Shown here: positions 15,881 through 24,045 of the stretch, piece by piece
Numbering within the stretch: position 1 is the stretch's first letter
How the letters are laid out: each line of letters begins with the position of its first letter
NCBI RefSeq assembly: GCF_035712445.1
Contig: NZ_DASTAT010000010.1
Coordinates: 36,536-100,535, forward strand
Reading direction: 5' to 3'
DNA: 64,000 nucleotides
Origin: Oligoflexus sp.
GTDB taxonomy: Bacteria > Bdellovibrionota_B > Oligoflexia > Oligoflexales > Oligoflexaceae
The notes under the pieces: model-generated
What the model saw: only the letters and a program-made list of their open reading frames with translations
Database searches by the model: none
Told to the model about the DNA's origin: nothing
Translations under genes and position numbers: made by a program

Positions 15881-17233
15881 ATGGACAGAATCGTTTTGGG
15901 ATTTTCTCTTTTCTTTTGCATGACTGCGGCCATGGGTGAGCCCCTGGCCCTGGACGATTTGCCGAGCCTGATTGAAAGGCGGAGCAGCAGCGTGCAGCGC
16001 GCGGCTGCTGATGAAACCGTGGCCGTCTGGGAACAGGCCGCGGCGCGGGCGGATTATCTGCCCAGCGTCACGCTCAAAGGAACTCATACGCGAACGGACG
16101 AGGCCATCACCCTCGATGTTCCGAACCAGTCGATTCAAAGAACGCTGCCCAATGGTGCTCCCTTTCGTCTTGATATTGATCCGCCAGCCTTCACAATTCA
16201 GGACCGGGATGTGACGAAGGCGCAGGTGCAGCTGATTCAACCTCTTTATATGGGCGGTCGGATCACGGCGCAGGAGGATGCGCGGGATGCCGAGGTGGGG
16301 ATCAAGGCTGCAGAGTATGCTCAGGAAAAGTCCGTGCAGCTCAGTCTTGTGCTGCAGCGCTATTTTCAAAGTCAGTATGCTGCGGAGCTTTTGAATGTCC
16401 TGCAAAAATTCAAAAGTCATCTGGAACGGATTGATCAGCTGACACAGAACCTGATTGAAAGCGGGGCCCTTCCAAGGTCCGTGCGCCGTAAAACCGAAAC
16501 GGCCCTGGCTGAACTTCTGGCCATGCAGGTGCGGGCCGAGGCTCAGAAAGCTGTCCTGTGTCAGGCGGTGCAGGGCATGATTCAGGCCACGGGTGACTGT
16601 CAGTTCACGAACGCGCTCAGGCTTTTGCCCATGCCGGCCGCTGCGGGAGCGCTGCAAAGCCTCGCACGGGATCAAAGGCCCGAGTGGAAAATCATTCAGC
16701 ATCAGAAGGAAAAAGCCGAGGCCCTGCATCAGGCCGCGACGGGCAGTCTTTTGCCGAGCATTTATGCTTTTGGTCGTTATGAACTTTTGCAGGAGCAGCT
16801 GACTCTGCTGGAACCCAAATGGGTGATTGGTGTGGGCGTGGAATGGACGCTGACCGCTGGATTGAAAGGTTTTCCCGAAAGGCATAAAGCCGAGGCTTTG
16901 AAACAGAAGGCCGAGATAATTCGAGGGCAGGCGGAGCGGGATATTCCCCTGCAGATTCAGCAATACTGGGCCCAGGCCGCTGGCGAGCGTGCCGCGCTGC
17001 AGGCGACTGAAAAAGCCCTGCTCGCGGCGCAGGAAACCCTGGAGATCAGCGAGCTGCGTTATGGTGCGGGGGATGGTTCGCAGCTTGATGTCCTGAATGC
17101 TTATAGCGATGTGGAAAAGCTTTCGCTCAGACGGCTTGAACTTTTGGAAAGCTATAACCGCTATCTTATCAGTTTGTTTGCGGCGACCGGCAACGCGGCG
17201 CTGTATATCCAGCACTATCAATCGTCCTTATGA
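15881..17233 (+). CDS. TolC-family outer-membrane efflux protein
   Basis: A 450-residue protein. ATG 15881 (MDRIVLGFSLFFCMTAAMG) follows AGGAAG and starts a signal peptide. The pattern fits TolC/OEP proteins: two long coiled-coil halves, LPSVTLKG early, VQLIQPLYMGGRI in the first half and GVGVEWTLTAGLKG with LRYGAGDGSQLDVLNAYSD in the second. It forms the outer-membrane duct of a tripartite exporter. Its stop overlaps or abuts the following membrane fusion gene, so they are cotranscribed. Confidence 0.9.
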   Translation: MDRIVLGFSLFFCMTAAMGEPLALDDLPSLIERRSSSVQRAAADETVAVWEQAAARADYLPSVTLKGTHTRTDEAITLDVPNQSIQRTLPNGAPFRLDIDPPAFTIQDRDVTKAQVQLIQPLYMGGRITAQEDARDAEVGIKAAEYAQEKSVQLSLVLQRYFQSQYAAELLNVLQKFKSHLERIDQLTQNLIESGALPRSVRRKTETALAELLAMQVRAEAQKAVLCQAVQGMIQATGDCQFTNALRLLPMPAAAGALQSLARDQRPEWKIIQHQKEKAEALHQAATGSLLPSIYAFGRYELLQEQLTLLEPKWVIGVGVEWTLTAGLKGFPERHKAEALKQKAEIIRGQAERDIPLQIQQYWAQAAGERAALQATEKALLAAQETLEISELRYGAGDGSQLDVLNAYSDVEKLSLRRLELLESYNRYLISLFAATGNAALYIQHYQSSL

Positions 17234-17241
17234 GGTTCGCT

Positions 17242-18201
17242 ATGAAATATTTTTCGCTTACCCTCTTTGTCAGTTTGCTTTTGACAGGATGTCCTGAATC
17301 CAGGGAAAAACCCCTCCAGGGTCAGGTGGAGTTTGATGAAATCGACCTGGCATCGCGGCTGTCGAGTCGCGTGAAGGAGGTCAAGGTTGAGCTGGGTGAC
17401 AGGGTGAGCGCGGATCAGGTCCTGGTTATTCTGGATGATGATCTGATTGCGATTCGGAATGAACGAGCCCAGGCGACTTTGGAGCAGGCATCCCTGCAGA
17501 AGAAGATGACTGATGATGCCACGCGCAAAGAAGAGTTATCGCAGCTCGCAGCAGCTGAAGCGATGGCCCGGAGTCAGTGGGACTTCGCCAGGCAGAGTCT
17601 GAAGCGGGCCGGTATTCTTTTTGAAAAAGATGCCATTGCCCGTCAGCAGTGGGAAGAGATCATAGCCAAGGAAAAAGGCGCCCGCGCCCAGTATGAAATG
17701 GCGAAGGCGCGATGGGAAGCCGGACGTAATGGAGCGCGTGACGAGCAGAAGGCGATTGCCGCAGCGAATCTCGTGCAGGCGGAGACCGGGCTGGCTGAGG
17801 TTTCGGCTTATCATAAGGATCTTCAGCTGTCGGCGGCGGCAGAAGGGACAGTGCATGCCATCCACGCAAGGCCGGGGGAGCTTGTGCCTCAGGGTTTCCC
17901 TCTTGTTACTCTTTTGGATCAGAAGCATCCGCGCCTGAGTTTTTACGTGACCGAGGACAGGCTCGCCCTTTTTCGCCAGGGTGAGACCTATACGGCTGTG
18001 ATCCCGGCGCTTCAGGATATGGCTTTGAAAGTCGAGCTGGTTCGGATCCAGGTTTTGCCGGCTGTGCTGACGCAAGTCGTGACCGAGGATCGGGCGGCGC
18101 GGGATATTCGCAGTTTTGAGCTGACGTTCAAGCCTTTGGATGCAGCGGTACCCCTTCAACCGGGAATGTCTGCGGTCCTTGTTCCGGGAGAGCGGAAATG
18201 A
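17242..18201 (+). CDS. HlyD-family membrane fusion lipoprotein
   Basis: A 319-residue protein. ATG 17242 is favoured because GAGG lies 6 bases upstream; an in-frame ATG at 17230 overlaps the previous stop and is an alternative. It has a lipobox (SLLLTGC), a biotinyl-lipoyl half motif (SSRVKEVKVELGDRVSADQVL), a coiled-coil hairpin and the second half AEGTVHAIHARPGELVPQG. It bridges the inner-membrane transporter and the TolC duct in the periplasm. It overlaps the permease gene by 4 bases (ATGA at 18198). Confidence 0.9.
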   Translation: MKYFSLTLFVSLLLTGCPESREKPLQGQVEFDEIDLASRLSSRVKEVKVELGDRVSADQVLVILDDDLIAIRNERAQATLEQASLQKKMTDDATRKEELSQLAAAEAMARSQWDFARQSLKRAGILFEKDAIARQQWEEIIAKEKGARAQYEMAKARWEAGRNGARDEQKAIAAANLVQAETGLAEVSAYHKDLQLSAAAEGTVHAIHARPGELVPQGFPLVTLLDQKHPRLSFYVTEDRLALFRQGETYTAVIPALQDMALKVELVRIQVLPAVLTQVVTEDRAARDIRSFELTFKPLDAAVPLQPGMSAVLVPGERK

Positions 18202-19382
18202 AGGCTCTGCGGGAAATTTTTACAGAAATCGCGGCGCTCGCTCAGCGCGAGTGGCGGTTGATTCTTGGGAATAGAAAGCTGCGCAGCCTGATGTTGCTTG
18301 CGCCTCTTTTAAACGCCTTGATCGTGTGCGGAGTCTATGCGCCTTCTTATGTCACGGACGTTCCGATCGCGGTCGTGCAGCAGGACCAGTCGGCTTTGTC
18401 CCAGCGGATGATTCGCTGGCTGGATCAGCATCAAAAGGTTCGTGTGACGCAGACCCTTTCCGATGTGTCGGAGGCTGATGCCCTTTTAAAGGCGGGAGCG
18501 ATTGCCGCTTATGTCGTCTTTGAGAAGGATTTTTCGCAGCGCCTGAAACGGAACGAGGATGCCCGGGTTCTTCTCTTCTGTGATGCCACCAACATGGTGG
18601 TGGCCAATACCATCAGCGCTGCGACGCAGGGCGTGGTTCAGACGTTCAGCGCAGGCCTTTCGATGAATAAGGCCCGTAAACTCGGAGCGTTTAAAGAGCA
18701 GGCGCAGGCTCTTGCCAGCCCTATTCGCGCGGAGATAAGGCCTTTGGGGAATCCGAGTTTTAGTTATGCGGATTTTATGCTGCCTGGGATGCTTTTGACA
18801 GTTTTGCAGCAGGTGATTCTTTTGGCTTTGGCTCTGAGCTGGGCCGGTGAGCGGGAGTCGATGACCTTGGCCGAACTTCGGTCGCTTTCCCAGCGCTTCT
18901 GGGTGATCCTGCTTGGCAAGAATCTGCCGCATTTTGTGATTCATTCTTTCTGGCTCTTCATTTTCTTAAGCGTCGTGCTTCCTTTAAGTTCAGTGTCCAG
19001 TGAGGCCCAGTTTGGAAGTCTTGTTCTATTCTCCATGCTGTTTGTGCTGGTGATGCTGGGCTGGGGCACATGGGTGAGCCTTGCGATCGGTGATCGTCTG
19101 GGTGCTACGCAGGCGCTCATGTTTCTCTCGGTTCCCAGTTTCATACTGTCGGGATATACATGGCCTTCTGCGTCGCTGCCGCTGCCTTTGCAGGTGATCA
19201 GCCAGATCCTGCCCCTGACTCACTCGGCTGTGATGATTCGGAAGATTTATGGGCTGGGGCTGGAGATTACAGCGTTTCCTCGGGAATTGACGATCCTTGG
19301 GGCTTTCGTTGTACTGCACATTCTCGCGTCCTGGTGGACCGTGAGGCGTATGATGCGAGCTGAACCAGCCTCAAGGGCGTGA
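18198..19382 (+). CDS. ABC-2 type permease of an export system
   Basis: A 394-residue protein with one N-terminal membrane span (LMLLAPLLNALIVCGVYAP), a large periplasmic domain and about five C-terminal spans, matching ABC-2 family permeases such as YhiI/YbhR partners. FMLPGMLLTVLQQVILLALALS and the LSGYTWPSASLP stretch with LPLTHSAV are typical. It would move a drug, lipid or peptide out through the HlyD/TolC partners. No ATP-binding protein is encoded next to it, although ABC-2 permeases need one, so an ATPase must come from elsewhere or the system differs. Confidence 0.85.
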   Translation: MKALREIFTEIAALAQREWRLILGNRKLRSLMLLAPLLNALIVCGVYAPSYVTDVPIAVVQQDQSALSQRMIRWLDQHQKVRVTQTLSDVSEADALLKAGAIAAYVVFEKDFSQRLKRNEDARVLLFCDATNMVVANTISAATQGVVQTFSAGLSMNKARKLGAFKEQAQALASPIRAEIRPLGNPSFSYADFMLPGMLLTVLQQVILLALALSWAGERESMTLAELRSLSQRFWVILLGKNLPHFVIHSFWLFIFLSVVLPLSSVSSEAQFGSLVLFSMLFVLVMLGWGTWVSLAIGDRLGATQALMFLSVPSFILSGYTWPSASLPLPLQVISQILPLTHSAVMIRKIYGLGLEITAFPRELTILGAFVVLHILASWWTVRRMMRAEPASRA

Positions 19383-19399
19383 GGCTGGGTTTCAAACCC

Positions 19400-19918
19400 T
19401 CAGCTGCAGGGCACGACATCACCCATGATGGCAATCTCATCGAGCGAGGCGCTGCCTTTCAACGTGAAGGAAAATTGCGCCGAGCGAGCCTGTCCTGGAC
19501 AGCCAAGTTCAAGAGGCTGGATATAGATCCGTCTATCGATTTCGAGAATGGACTTGGGCAGGATCTCACGAAATTCCTGAGAATCAAGCTTCACCTCAAG
19601 AACGGGGTCCTGGGTCGGAAGCAGCATGCCGCCTCCGTAGTTGATCTTCGTGAAGCGGAGCCCCTGAAGGGATGAATTTGCCCTGATTGTACAGACGTCG
19701 CTGCTGACGGCATCATCTTCGTTGCTGCTGGGAGTCGGCGTGTAAGCCACCATCCGCACGAAGAATCCATCGCTTCGCGCAGCCACATCGGTTTTGCCAC
19801 AGACGAATTCAAAACTTCCTGCCGCGCTTTCCATGGCCAGGCTTGATTTTCCACTTTCCTGACAGGAGATCAGAGCCAAAGTCAGAAGAGATATCATGCT
19901 CAATTTCATGCTGTGCAT
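19400..19918 (-). CDS. Small lipoprotein, unknown function
   Basis: A 172-residue protein with lipobox LALISC. ATG 19918 follows AGGA at 9 bases; ATG 19909 is an alternative. The mature part has four further cysteines (FVCGKTD, DVCTIRA, LGCPGQ and a C-terminal VPCS), so two disulfides are likely. No family is recognised. It converges with the permease gene, the two stops being 17 bases apart. Confidence 0.6.
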   Translation of the reverse strand: MHSMKLSMISLLTLALISCQESGKSSLAMESAAGSFEFVCGKTDVAARSDGFFVRMVAYTPTPSSNEDDAVSSDVCTIRANSSLQGLRFTKINYGGGMLLPTQDPVLEVKLDSQEFREILPKSILEIDRRIYIQPLELGCPGQARSAQFSFTLKGSASLDEIAIMGDVVPCS

Positions 19919-20024
19919 CGACTATATTCCTTTCCGTGTGAGCCTTGATTGGTCGGGACAGTGATGAAGTTTGCAGGGAATGGTCCATGAGTGCTCTCGT
20001 TCGTTTGTGGAATATTGTTCTGTA

Positions 20025-20047
20025 ATATCATGCAGTTGAAATGATAT
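20025..20047. repeat. Short inverted repeat in an intergenic region
   Basis: ATATCAT (20025-20031) and ATGATAT (20041-20047) flank a 9-base centre, in the gap between the lipoprotein promoter and the next gene's 3' end. It could be an operator; evidence is slight. Confidence 0.3.
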
Positions 20048-20157
20048 CTGGATGGGTCAGCACGAGTCGTGTCAGCGCCCTGGACAAAAACTGTCGTTCA
20101 TGGAGATGCGCGGGATGGAGAGCTAAATTTCCTGTTTAAGCCAGGACATGGAATCAT

Positions 20158-21063
20158 TCAAGGCAGTGTGAGATTCAAGCCGAGAAGCATCTGACCGTCG
20201 GCTCGCGCGCCAAGGCTGATATGGCTGAAGAGCTGGCGTGGAGACATTGCGGACGATCCCACATTGTCAACAACCTTGAGCCTTGTCGGGGGATTCGAGA
20301 GAATCTCCACTATGCTGGCTCCATAGGCCAGAAGCGTAGTCGCAAGCGCCAGGTTGCTTTCTGTTCGAAACCTTGCGGAAGCTTTTTTACTCGCGTCGCG
20401 GAAATCCCTGAAGGCACTGGTCTCGTAGTCTCCCGTTTGGATGACCTGCGCGGTCTTCGCCATCAAGGCGCGATCGGTACGCCTCGCTTTATCGCTTTGC
20501 TGGTAGGCGTAGTAAAGGCCAAAGACCTGAAGACCACCAAACGCAAGGCCGGATAGGGTTTTGCCTTGCTGGAACTGGTTGATTCCCAGCGGATAATACG
20601 TTTCCACATCGGTGTGATCGAAGGCGCTTTTGCTGACGACTTCGACAATGGTGCCTTTGCCTTTCGCGTGGCTGGTCTTCCCATGCCTGACGTCTTCGAA
20701 GAAGCTGATGACCCTTTTGCTCTTCACAACCTTGGGTAGATCCACTCTGGAATCCGATTCCCTGGCGAGATGATAGAGTTTAATGGCCTTCTGCTCTTTG
20801 TTCAGTTCCAACGCTGAGGCGGCAGCCAGTATGAGTGACTTCGCCTCCCGCTTATCATTTTCACCTGCATGACGGTCGGCAAGGTCCATGGCTATGCGGT
20901 AACATTTCGCGAACTTTTGGTCGGAATAGGCGGCCAGCGCCTCACTGTAGGTGGCGGCCAGGACTGATCGAGGAGTGAGGGAGCAAAATAGAAAGAAAAG
21001 CAGAAGGGCACAACTCAGGTTGCACCTTGCGCTTCCCATTGTTCGTTTTGATCCCTTATACAT
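20158..21063 (-). CDS. Exported TPR-like protein with membrane segment, unknown function
   Basis: About 301 residues. ATG 21063 (MYKGSKRTMGSARCN) is taken; a TTG at 21069 is better spaced from AGGTGG and may be the real start. A signal peptide or anchor (CALLLFFLFCSLTPRSVLA) is followed by a TPR-like helical stretch (ALAAYSDQKFAKCYRIAMDLA). Near residue 165 the segment PLGINQFQQGKTLSGLAFGG resembles small-membrane segments of DUF5683-type proteins. It may be an envelope-associated accessory protein; no function can be assigned. Confidence 0.6.
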   Translation of the reverse strand: MYKGSKRTMGSARCNLSCALLLFFLFCSLTPRSVLAATYSEALAAYSDQKFAKCYRIAMDLADRHAGENDKREAKSLILAAASALELNKEQKAIKLYHLARESDSRVDLPKVVKSKRVISFFEDVRHGKTSHAKGKGTIVEVVSKSAFDHTDVETYYPLGINQFQQGKTLSGLAFGGLQVFGLYYAYQQSDKARRTDRALMAKTAQVIQTGDYETSAFRDFRDASKKASARFRTESNLALATTLLAYGASIVEILSNPPTRLKVVDNVGSSAMSPRQLFSHISLGARADGQMLLGLNLTLP

Positions 21064-21088
21064 TGACAAGCTAAGCCACCTTAGGTGA

Positions 21089-21113
21089 GATCCTGCCCTG
21101 TGACGGCAGGATC
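21089..21113 (-). terminator. Perfect 9-bp hairpin after the coiled-coil lipoprotein
   Basis: GATCCTGCC (21089-21097) and GGCAGGATC (21105-21113) pair perfectly with a 7-base loop. There is no T-run on either side, so function as a terminator is uncertain. It sits between the 3' end of the coiled-coil gene and the start of the next gene on the same strand. Confidence 0.45.
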
Positions 21114-21123
21114 TATCGTTCGG

Positions 21124-22395
21124 TTACTGGGTTTGCTGAGTCGCGTTCGCTCGTTCTGCGGCCAGAGCGTCTTTGGCCGCTTTCTCGGCGGCCTGGGCCG
21201 TCGCCGTCGCAGCCTTCTGCGCATCGAGCTGTCTTATCAAATCAGCGATACGAGTTTCCAGATCCTTGACTGTCTGCTGCTCTCCCGCGAGCTGTGATTT
21301 CAAGGAGTCAATGGCAGCCTGATGGAGCTTCTCCATGGTTTCCATTTGTTTCAGGTAACCCTGGGCTGTTTCCGCCTGGGATGAAATGGTGGCCGCCTGG
21401 CTTTTCTTGATACCTTCCAACCCAGCAGCCTGCTCTTTCAGAAGTTCATTCTGGGCGGTCATCTCGTTCAGTTGCTTGGAAAGGCGGGCATTTTCGGCTC
21501 TAAGCCTTTCGATCTCCTCGTTCAATTTCGAATTGTCGGCTTTCAAATCATCGCGTTCGCTTTCCAGGTCCTTGATTTGCTGCTTTTGCTTGTCAAGATC
21601 CGCCGTGGCTGTCGCCAGCTGCTTGTCTGCGGCTTCCTTTTCGGCCTTGAGCTTGTTCAACTGATCCGGGTTCTCGGCTGCGGCCATTTTCTGTTCAAGC
21701 TCTTTCACCTTGCCATTCAGCGTGGCGACCTCGGATTCTTTCTCGACACGAAGCTTTTTCTCGTCATTGAGCTTATTCGTAAGTTCGACGTTTTCGGTTT
21801 TTACCAGCTTCATTTCAGCCGTCAGCTCCAGCATTCTGCTGTTGGAGTCATTGAGTTCGGCGCTGATCTTGCTCAACTCAGCGTTCTTGGCGTCGAGCTG
21901 AGTTTGAACCTTGGCAACGGCTGCCTGGTTATTGCTTTCAAGAGTCTGAACGCGCTGCTCCAGATTCCGGATCTGCGTGTTGACATTATTCAGTTCGCTT
22001 TGCTTCGTATTGATCATTTTCTGTAGATTGGCTTTTTCGGTCGCCGAAGCCTGAGCCGCGCTATCCAGCTGGGCTTTGAGCACGGTCAGATCGCTTTCCA
22101 GCTGCTGCCGGGCTGTGACTTGAGCGGAACGCTCAGTCGAATAGGCTTTGGTTTCGAGTTCGGCTTTTGAGTTCAACTGAGTGATCTGACTCTTCAGGTC
22201 CTCAGTTGTGCGATAGTTGCCTGCAAGATCATCATTGATACGCGCTCTTTCCAGCTTCAGGAGTTCGACCTCGCGGGTAAGCTCGGCGTTTTTAGCAATG
22301 GCCGCATCGAGTTCCTGAGTTGAGGGTTGACTGTTCTCTCTGCAGGCCACCGTGGCCAGCATGAATCCTAGAAAAACAAGGTGCTTTATTCTCAT
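21124..22395 (-). CDS. Long coiled-coil lipoprotein
   Basis: A 423-residue protein with lipobox MLATVAC at Cys18. From about residue 25 to the end it is almost uninterrupted heptad-patterned coiled coil rich in Glu, Lys, Gln, Ala and Leu, ending in an Ala-rich stretch (AEKAAKDALAAERA). There is no globular domain. It probably forms an elongated outer-membrane-anchored rod in the periplasm, perhaps a spacer or scaffold between outer membrane and peptidoglycan (inference). Coiled-coil composition gives spurious similarity to tropomyosin/SMC-like proteins. Confidence 0.7.
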   Translation of the reverse strand: MRIKHLVFLGFMLATVACRENSQPSTQELDAAIAKNAELTREVELLKLERARINDDLAGNYRTTEDLKSQITQLNSKAELETKAYSTERSAQVTARQQLESDLTVLKAQLDSAAQASATEKANLQKMINTKQSELNNVNTQIRNLEQRVQTLESNNQAAVAKVQTQLDAKNAELSKISAELNDSNSRMLELTAEMKLVKTENVELTNKLNDEKKLRVEKESEVATLNGKVKELEQKMAAAENPDQLNKLKAEKEAADKQLATATADLDKQKQQIKDLESERDDLKADNSKLNEEIERLRAENARLSKQLNEMTAQNELLKEQAAGLEGIKKSQAATISSQAETAQGYLKQMETMEKLHQAAIDSLKSQLAGEQQTVKDLETRIADLIRQLDAQKAATATAQAAEKAAKDALAAERANATQQTQ

Positions 22396-22731
22396 CGCGA
22401 AGACCTCCTGGGGATGAACTGGCTGCTCAGTTCAACAATGAAAGTGTGTTTCCCAGGATTAAGCACAGTGCGGGCCAAGCCCTTCAGGAATTGGAAAACG
22501 CATAGAGTTCCAATCATTTCCGCGTGAAGCCGACTATAGATATTATTTAGGTGATTCCAGGAGCTGTTGGGGAAATCTACAGAAGCATTGGAGTTGTGGC
22601 GCTTTCGACCTTCAGGAGCATGTTCGAGAGCCGGTTCCCATTGTGGAATTTCATGATCTGTCGAAAGAATGAGGAGTGAATCTCAGAACCACACAGGGTC
22701 TGAGGGAGACTGGACAGATTCAAGAGCGTTT
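22396..22731. other. Gene-free stretch upstream of the coiled-coil lipoprotein
   Basis: About 335 bases between the coiled-coil start and the 3' end of the patatin gene. It must hold the lipoprotein promoter. No hairpin, tRNA or credible small gene was found. Confidence 0.45.
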
Positions 22732-23424
22732 TCAAAGACCGGCGAGCGTCGCTCCGAAGTCATAACCCCGATGGAAGTTATCCACCAGATGCTGTTCATT
22801 CAGAAGGATGGGATTGCCTTTGGGCCGGGGGAGGACGATGCGTCGGGACCAGATGGTGCGATCGAGCGGCGTATTCGGGTCAAGGCCGTAGCTGATCATC
22901 CAGCGTTCGCGGGAATCGACGGGCGAAGGGAAATTGTTTTTCGCAAAACCGCCGTCGATGCCGCCGCCGAAGTGGGGGACGAAGTTGGTGATAAAGGGAA
23001 TGGATGAGGATTTCAGAATGGTGCGGAAGACTTCATAGGTGTTGTAAAGCAGGACATCTTCGGCCACAAACTGCATGTTTTTGGTCTGAATATAACCGAC
23101 GTAGAAGTGACGAAGACCGTTGCGGACCAGGACGGAATTATCCACCATGAAGGGCAGCGTGAAGCTGCTGATGTGGTCGCCGTTCATATCGTAAGGCGGC
23201 AGGAAGCGGCGGATCGGACGGCTTTTCAGGAATTCGCCGCTGGTACGAAACCACGCCAGGGCTTTTTGATAGTCAGCGTCACTGAAGGCCAGATATCCAG
23301 CATGGTTTCCCGAGGAAACACCACTGATGACCTCAGGAAGAGCCTTGCGATCCCGCAGGGCATAAAGAAATCCGGTCAGTGTAATTCCCCAAAGACCACC
23401 ACCAGGCAAGGAAAATTCCAGCAT
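22732..23424 (-). CDS. Patatin-like phospholipase domain protein (short)
   Basis: A 230-residue protein with the patatin serine/aspartate dyad motifs: oxyanion-hole glycines LPGGGLWGI near the N-terminus, the nucleophile elbow GVSSGNHAG, and DGG in GGGIDGGFAKN. The family cleaves acyl ester bonds of phospholipids or glycerolipids. The protein is shorter than many bacterial patatins and lacks a signal peptide. It stands 90 bases downstream of apt on the same strand, beyond an intrinsic terminator, so it probably has its own promoter. Confidence 0.85.
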   Translation of the reverse strand: MLEFSLPGGGLWGITLTGFLYALRDRKALPEVISGVSSGNHAGYLAFSDADYQKALAWFRTSGEFLKSRPIRRFLPPYDMNGDHISSFTLPFMVDNSVLVRNGLRHFYVGYIQTKNMQFVAEDVLLYNTYEVFRTILKSSSIPFITNFVPHFGGGIDGGFAKNNFPSPVDSRERWMISYGLDPNTPLDRTIWSRRIVLPRPKGNPILLNEQHLVDNFHRGYDFGATLAGL

Positions 23425-23480
23425 AGCTGCGCGCCTCTTATCATGGGTTGATAAGAAGAGTTTAGCACATTTTTAAGGGC

Positions 23481-23508
23481 AAAAAACGCCGGGCCCGGCT
23501 GGACCCGG
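23481..23508 (-). terminator. Intrinsic terminator of apt
   Basis: Read on the minus strand, CCGGGTCC and GGGCCCGG form a stem with one G-T pair and a short loop, followed by CG and six T (AAAAAA at 23481-23486 on the plus strand). It lies just after the apt stop. Confidence 0.7.
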
Positions 23509-23517
23509 CTGGATGAA

Positions 23518-24030
23518 TCAGTAGCGAATCAGACTGTAAACCGGATAGGGAGACAGTTTTTGCCGACCTGTGAGGAAGGTCAGCTCGATGACGAAGGCGC
23601 AGCCGACGATGATGCCGCCGCACTTTTTCACCAGCTCAATCGCAGCTTTCGCCGTCCCACCCGTAGCGAGCAGGTCGTCGACGAGCAGCACGCGCTGGCC
23701 GGGACGGATCGCGTCCTGGTGAATCTCCAGGGTGTCCGTGCCGTATTCCAGATCGTAGCTTTCCTTGAAGACAGCAGCGGGCAGCTTGCCCGGTTTACGA
23801 ATGGGAACGAAGCCCTTGTTCATCAGAAGGGCAACGCCCACTCCAAAGAGAAACCCACGACTCTCCGCGCCGACCACCAGATCGACTTCGTCTTCCTTGT
23901 ACTGGTTGGCGATCGCCCGATAGGTGTACTGCAGCGCATTGGGATCCTTCAAAAGGGGCGTGATGTCCTTGAAGGAGATCCCTTGCTTCGGAAAGTCAGG
24001 TATGTTGCGGATGTAATCATCCAAACGCAT
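23518..24030 (-). CDS. apt: Adenine phosphoribosyltransferase
   Basis: A 170-residue protein of the usual length starting at ATG 24030, 7 bases after GAGGAA. The family pattern is complete: IPDFPKQGISFKDITPLL, VGAESRGFLFG, the flexible loop with RKPGKLP and YDLEYGTDTLEIH, and the PRPP-binding signature VLLVDDLLATGGTA. It makes AMP from adenine and PRPP (purine salvage) in the cytoplasm. It follows the S1-domain gene by 15 bases and is probably cotranscribed with it. Confidence 0.97.
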   Translation of the reverse strand: MRLDDYIRNIPDFPKQGISFKDITPLLKDPNALQYTYRAIANQYKEDEVDLVVGAESRGFLFGVGVALLMNKGFVPIRKPGKLPAAVFKESYDLEYGTDTLEIHQDAIRPGQRVLLVDDLLATGGTAKAAIELVKKCGGIIVGCAFVIELTFLTGRQKLSPYPVYSLIRY

Positions 24031-24045
24031 GGTGGTTCCTCGGGT

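Noticed and set aside
15797-17221. Long minus-strand frame opposite the TolC gene
   Set aside because: Antisense shadow; no ribosome site or family pattern.
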